From the NCBI GenBank assembly GCA_938045195.1, contig CALINC010000032.1, positions 1 through 36,112 of the forward strand: a stretch of DNA of 36,112 nucleotides. The letters are read 5' to 3'. The notes under the pieces are model-generated. The model was not told where the DNA came from. It did not search any database and saw only the letters and a program-made list of their open reading frames with translations. This DNA comes from an uncultured Treponema sp. Lineage in GTDB: Bacteria > Spirochaetota > Spirochaetia > Treponematales > Treponemataceae. A program made the translations under genes and the position numbers. Of the stretch, positions 33,741-36,112 are shown piece by piece (positions within the stretch are counted from its first letter, which is position 1; each line of letters starts with the position of its first letter).

Positions 33741-33802
33741 ATATACTAAGAGGGAATTGTAACAGCAATTTAAAAAAAAGTCAAGAGGTGTAGAAAGACA
33801 GT

Positions 33803-33842
33803 ATCGAAAATTAATTTTGTAATATTTTTTTAATAAAAGAGG
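33803..33842 (-). mobile_element. Solo ISAs1 left-end remnant upstream of the CAP gene
   Basis: The sequence AATTTTGTAATATTTTTTT is shared exactly with the left end of the ISAs1 copy (27922-27940), and both continue nATAAAAGAGG. On the - strand both encode the same transposase C-terminus, SFIKKILQN, and a stop. The outer 17 bp match the ISAs1 inverted repeat at 13 positions. No other part of the element is seen here. Confidence 0.65.
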
Positions 33843-33848
33843 AATTAT

Positions 33849-34556
33849 ATGAAAAATAAGTTATTTGCCATCTGGGTGCTTACTGTTTTTATTTTTTTAA
33901 GTTCATGCGAGAGCCTTTCTTCTCCGGCACAGGCGAATGTTGCTTCAAATGATAATACAGTGCATGACAATGCACCGCATTACAATGCAACACAGAGCCC
34001 TATTGTAAAAGATATTCTAGCTGAACTTAACAGGGTAAGACGCAATCCTAAAAAATATGCCGAAGAAGAAATTAAACCTCGGCTAAAATACTTTGACGGA
34101 AAACTTTATAAAGACCCGGGACGAATTCCTATATTAACAAATGAGGGAGCATCAGCAGTAAAAGAATGTATCGATGTTCTGATGAAGACAAAACCAATGG
34201 AGCTTTTAGAACTTGAAAAAGGTCTGTGTTCTGCCGCCCAATGGCTTGCCGATGATCAAGCCGAAACAGGGCAAGCGGGGCATTACGGCAGTGACGGTTC
34301 ATCTCCATTTGACCGTATGAACCGTTATGGAAAGGTGCTTATAACTGCCGGAGAAAACTGTGCATACGGTCCTAAGACAGGGAAAGAAATTGTAGCACAG
34401 CTTTTAATCGATGACGGAGTTCCAGGACGCGGACACCGTAAAAATATCCTCAAACCGGAATTTAAGAAAGCCGGTATCGGTTATAACGATAAGGACAAAG
34501 CCCCCTACGGTGCCGTAAGCGTTATGGACTTTGCAGGGGACTATGTTTCAAAATAG
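33849..34556 (+). CDS. CAP/SCP-domain lipoprotein
   Basis: A 235-aa exported lipoprotein of the CAP (cysteine-rich secretory protein/antigen 5/PR-1) superfamily. A signal peptide with lipobox LSSC places the lipidated Cys near residue 20. The CAP domain runs from about 55 (ILAELNRVRRNPKKYAEEEI) with GHYGSDGSSPFDRMNRYG, the signature ITAGENCAYGP and PGRGHRKNILKPEFKKAGIG, which supplies the conserved His and Glu-type cavity residues. Bacterial CAP proteins bind lipids or act at the cell surface; the role here is unknown. Its AGAGGA Shine-Dalgarno lies at the edge of the ISAs1-end remnant, so the mobile element seems to have supplied the translation signal. Confidence 0.88.
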   Translation: MKNKLFAIWVLTVFIFLSSCESLSSPAQANVASNDNTVHDNAPHYNATQSPIVKDILAELNRVRRNPKKYAEEEIKPRLKYFDGKLYKDPGRIPILTNEGASAVKECIDVLMKTKPMELLELEKGLCSAAQWLADDQAETGQAGHYGSDGSSPFDRMNRYGKVLITAGENCAYGPKTGKEIVAQLLIDDGVPGRGHRKNILKPEFKKAGIGYNDKDKAPYGAVSVMDFAGDYVSK

Positions 34557-34559
34557 GCT

Positions 34560-34936
34560 TTAAGCTTCTTTACCGACGAGGCACATCCATTCGGCTTCGG
34601 CGGCAAGTGTTTCTCCCTACATAGACCTTCCCTGCCCGCTTAATCATGCGCGGGGATACACGCAAGTTTGTAACTTCCATTCTGACCTTATCGCCGGGCT
34701 TAACCTTATCTGCTGCAGCCAAAAGAATCAACAACCCCGACGCAGAGCATCGGGGTATTAAACCTTCCGCACGAATACAGAACCCTCTTCAAAAATCTTT
34801 TGAAAGCTCAAGGCAGCTCCCCCAGCCTGAGCCATTGTTTAGACAAGGATGACACCCGGACATAACATGGTATTCTGTAAGGAATCAGGCTTTCAATATC
34901 TTTCGTAATGCTCATATATTTCTCCATATCTTCCAT
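34560..34936 (-). pseudogene. fabZ-like 3-hydroxyacyl-ACP dehydratase pseudogene, split by a palindromic repeat
   Basis: From ATG 34936 it reads MEDMEKYMSITKDIESLIPY, then lacks about 50-60 residues. It resumes in another frame as MLCPGVILV, a stop, and TMAQAGGAALSFQKIFEEGS plus VF. Here repeat copy 4 (34726-34776) is inserted. Beyond it the coding sequence continues LLAAADKVKPGDKVRMEVTN, LRVSPRMIKRAGKVYVG, and after a +1 frameshift ETLAAEAEWMCLVGKEA and stop. The PGVILVxTMAQAGG core is the hot-dog-fold FabZ/FabA signature. It begins 5 nt after the stop of the Rpn-type gene. It is clearly inactive, so another fabZ must serve fatty-acid synthesis if that pathway is present. Confidence 0.85.
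34726..34776 (-). repeat. Dispersed palindromic repeat, copy 4, inside the fabZ pseudogene
   Basis: Read on the - strand: ATTCGTGCGG, AGGTTTAATA, hairpin CCCCGATGC-TCT-GCGTCGGGG, TTGTTGATT. Removing the piece from GTGCGG to TTGATT joins the flanks GTA TTC and CTT TTG GCT in one frame (VF-LLA), as expected of the uninterrupted gene. Confidence 0.8.
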
Positions 34937-34941
34937 AAAAT

Positions 34942-35814
34942 TTAAAGTCTTTCAATTTCTTCACGGCTTAAACCGGTTCCTTCGGATATTTTAGCAATAT
35001 CAATTCCTAGCCGCTTAAAAGCGGATGCCGTTTCAAGAGCTTTTTGGTAAGCTCCCTGAGCTATTCCTTCTTTAATTCCTTCTTGCCTACCTTCTTTAAT
35101 ACCTTTTTTAATACCTTCCTTAATACCTTCTTGCCTGCCCTCTTCCATACCTTTTTGTCTGCCGTAATAAAGAGCATCCATTTCAAAACCTGAGATAAAG
35201 CGGTATTCGCTGCGAGCTTGTTCATTGCTTTTTAATTTTTCTATCATATTTTCTATCCTCCCCGTAAATTCTGTTGTAATTTTGCCGGTTTTTACATATT
35301 CTAAAAAGCCTCTTAAATTTTTATCTTCTGCTTTTTTAAAAGCATTTGCATTTATTATAATCTTTTTTGTGCCGTCATTTAAAAGCGTTTGCCTATCTTC
35401 AAGACAGATATTTTCAAAGGTGTAAAGTGGCATATCCTTACCAACCGAATCGAAAAGACAAAGAAAGATTATATAGCTGTCATTCAGGCTGCTGTAGTGC
35501 TCGCCTTTGTCTAAAAATAAAATGTCGAGAGCTGCCTGATAGTACCTCATACGCTTTGGAAGATTATGCTCATTTACTGCCTGCATTTCAATATCATAGG
35601 ATTTACCGATTTCATCTTTTACCAGAACATCCAGGCGTATTGCCTTAGCTTCGGAAGCGGTAATGATAGCATTTTGAGATGAAAGATATGAAATTTTTCC
35701 TATTTTATCAGCTAAAGTCATTTCAAGAAAGGTTTTACACGTTTCTTCATCCTGCATAATCTTACAGAACATAAAGTCATCTGCAATGGTCAACTCATCA
35801 AAACTTTTGAGCAC
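34942..35814 (-). CDS. Rpn/PD-(D/E)XK nuclease family putative transposase
   Basis: A 290-aa protein of the Rpn (recombination-promoting nuclease)/PDDEXK_2 family. It opens with ELTIADDFMFCKIMQDEETC, typical of the family. The nuclease core follows: IRLDVLVKDE then SYDIEMQAVNE (about 56-80), with the catalytic Asp and the ExQ pair. The middle is hydrophobic (SYIIFLCLFD). The C-terminal third has a Gly-Glu-Lys/Arg-rich stretch of period 4 (GMEEGRQEGIKEGIKKGIKE and onward, about 217-250) encoded by near-identical 12-bp units, a well-known variable region of this family. It starts at GTG 35814 behind AGGAGG. It has its own promoter and ends 5 nt before the fabZ pseudogene. Such proteins cleave DNA and promote RecA-independent recombination; whether it is mobile is unknown. 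Confidence 0.85.
   Translation of the reverse strand: MLKSFDELTIADDFMFCKIMQDEETCKTFLEMTLADKIGKISYLSSQNAIITASEAKAIRLDVLVKDEIGKSYDIEMQAVNEHNLPKRMRYYQAALDILFLDKGEHYSSLNDSYIIFLCLFDSVGKDMPLYTFENICLEDRQTLLNDGTKKIIINANAFKKAEDKNLRGFLEYVKTGKITTEFTGRIENMIEKLKSNEQARSEYRFISGFEMDALYYGRQKGMEEGRQEGIKEGIKKGIKEGRQEGIKEGIAQGAYQKALETASAFKRLGIDIAKISEGTGLSREEIERL
35058..35165 (-). repeat. 12-bp coding tandem repeats in the Rpn-type gene
   Basis: Repeats of a unit like GGAATTAAAGAA/GGTATTAAAGAA (- strand) encode successive Gly-Ile-Lys-Glu and Gly-Arg-Gln-Glu tetrads. The unit length is a multiple of three, so copy-number change would keep the frame. Confidence 0.7.
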
Positions 35815-35836
35815 CTTTTAACCTCCTAATACCTCA

Positions 35837-35865
35837 ATTATACCATAGAACAGCTTATTTTTCAA
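35837..35865 (-). promoter_or_regulatory. Promoter of the Rpn-type gene
   Basis: On the - strand TTGAAA (35865-35860) is followed by 17 nt and TATAAT (35842-35837). The predicted leader is only about 15 nt and contains AGGAGG. Confidence 0.7.
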
Positions 35866-35942
35866 TTATCAAATATTTTATTGTCAAGTATGTTAATTCG
35901 TTGTAAGGAGTTTCGGGTCAACATACGGAAATTCGATTTTAT

Positions 35943-35971
35943 TTGACACTTCCCTTTATTTATGTTATCAT
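35943..35971 (+). promoter_or_regulatory. Promoter abutting the gene at 35980 (near-leaderless)
   Basis: TTGACA (35943-35948), 17 nt, TATCAT (35966-35971). The ATG at 35980 lies 8 nt after the -10, so the mRNA would start within about two bases of the start codon. No Shine-Dalgarno is seen (CTTCCCTT). Confidence 0.65.
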
Positions 35972-35979
35972 CTTCCCTT

Positions 35980-36112
35980 ATGGAAAAAGAGGAAAAAAAA
36001 GAAGAACCTATAAAATACGGCATTTTAAGCAATGTTTGGTTTATGCTTAAAACATCGTTTAGAACTTATAAGTCGGTGCCTGTTTTGATTTTGCTGGAAT
36101 CCATTTTATATG
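35980..36112 (+). CDS. N-terminus of a probable ABC transporter ATP-binding/permease protein (cut by window end)
   Basis: The frame begins MEKEEKKEEPIKYGILSNVW, continues FMLKTSFRTYKSVPVLILLE and SILY and is open at the end of the window. A charged cytoplasmic start followed by a helix entering the membrane resembles, from memory, the N-terminus of fused membrane-ATPase ABC exporters in treponemes. Only about 44 codons are visible, so the family call is tentative. Confidence 0.5.
   Translation, partial: MEKEEKKEEPIKYGILSNVWFMLKTSFRTYKSVPVLILLESILY

Noticed and set aside
33586..33768. 60-codon - strand frame over the tRNA region
   Set aside because: It is covered by two tRNAs that fold well; no coding signal.
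1..36112. CRISPR array, prophage or replication origin
   Set aside because: No regularly spaced direct repeats, phage structural genes, or DnaA-box cluster were seen.

Overview
The window looks like a chromosomal segment from a spirochaete of the genus Treponema, most like the host-associated T. denticola / T. vincentii type. The clues are AT-rich, evenly biased codon use, several Cache-type chemoreceptors, a spirochaete-type protein of unknown function (about 572 aa, possibly DUF5312), a YggT protein, a single-domain glutamate formimidoyltransferase, an Rpn/PD-(D/E)XK family transposase, and decayed ISAs1 and IS5 family elements. The genus call is inference from remembered families; no database search was run.

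Layout. 1-2700: a palindromic repeat, a gene resembling the body of SWIM zinc-finger proteins but lacking the SWIM domain, a GrpB-family gene, and three hairpins in a row. 2728-6951: two paralogous chemoreceptors on the + strand, each with its own near-identical promoter. 7059-9307: an LptF/LptG permease pair. 9310-13977 (- strand): a third chemoreceptor followed by a Cache-HAMP-GGDEF-EAL protein for cyclic-di-GMP turnover. Between these two lies a run of ten G (- strand) separating TTGACA from TATGAT, which looks like a slippage-controlled promoter. 14484-16016: guaA. 16133-18611 (- strand): a GntR regulator and an FAD oxidoreductase with a [2Fe-2S] BFD domain, in an autoregulated operon. 18736-19167: a collapsed cbiF pseudogene. 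19314-26510: an AddB-like nuclease, an AddA-like helicase-nuclease and a CobD-like aminotransferase in one tight operon. 26600-29376: a scrapyard holding an IS5 transposase remnant, a DUF5714-type cysteine-rich protein, and an ISAs1 copy that cut a lipoprotein gene. 29635-31778: ftcD and yggT. 31804-33740: the 572-aa gene and tRNA-Glu(CTC) and tRNA-Gln(CTG). 33849-36112: a CAP-domain lipoprotein, a fabZ pseudogene interrupted by a palindromic repeat, an Rpn-type gene, and the start of an ABC-transporter-like gene.

How it fits together. The left half is sensory: three membrane receptors with Cache sensor domains and a c-di-GMP enzyme with the same kind of sensor, one of them apparently tuned by a homopolymer. 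The right half shows active genome decay: cobalamin synthesis (cbiF lost, cobD kept), a fatty-acid dehydratase paralog (fabZ lost), a lipoprotein (lost to an IS) and two transposases (dead).

The most unusual signals are the G-tract promoter at 11845-11869; a four-copy palindromic repeat of about 50-60 bp, one copy of which splits fabZ and so looks mobile; and two genes (19314 and 35980) whose start codon sits where transcription should begin, suggesting leaderless mRNAs. I found no CRISPR array, prophage or obvious new defence cassette.
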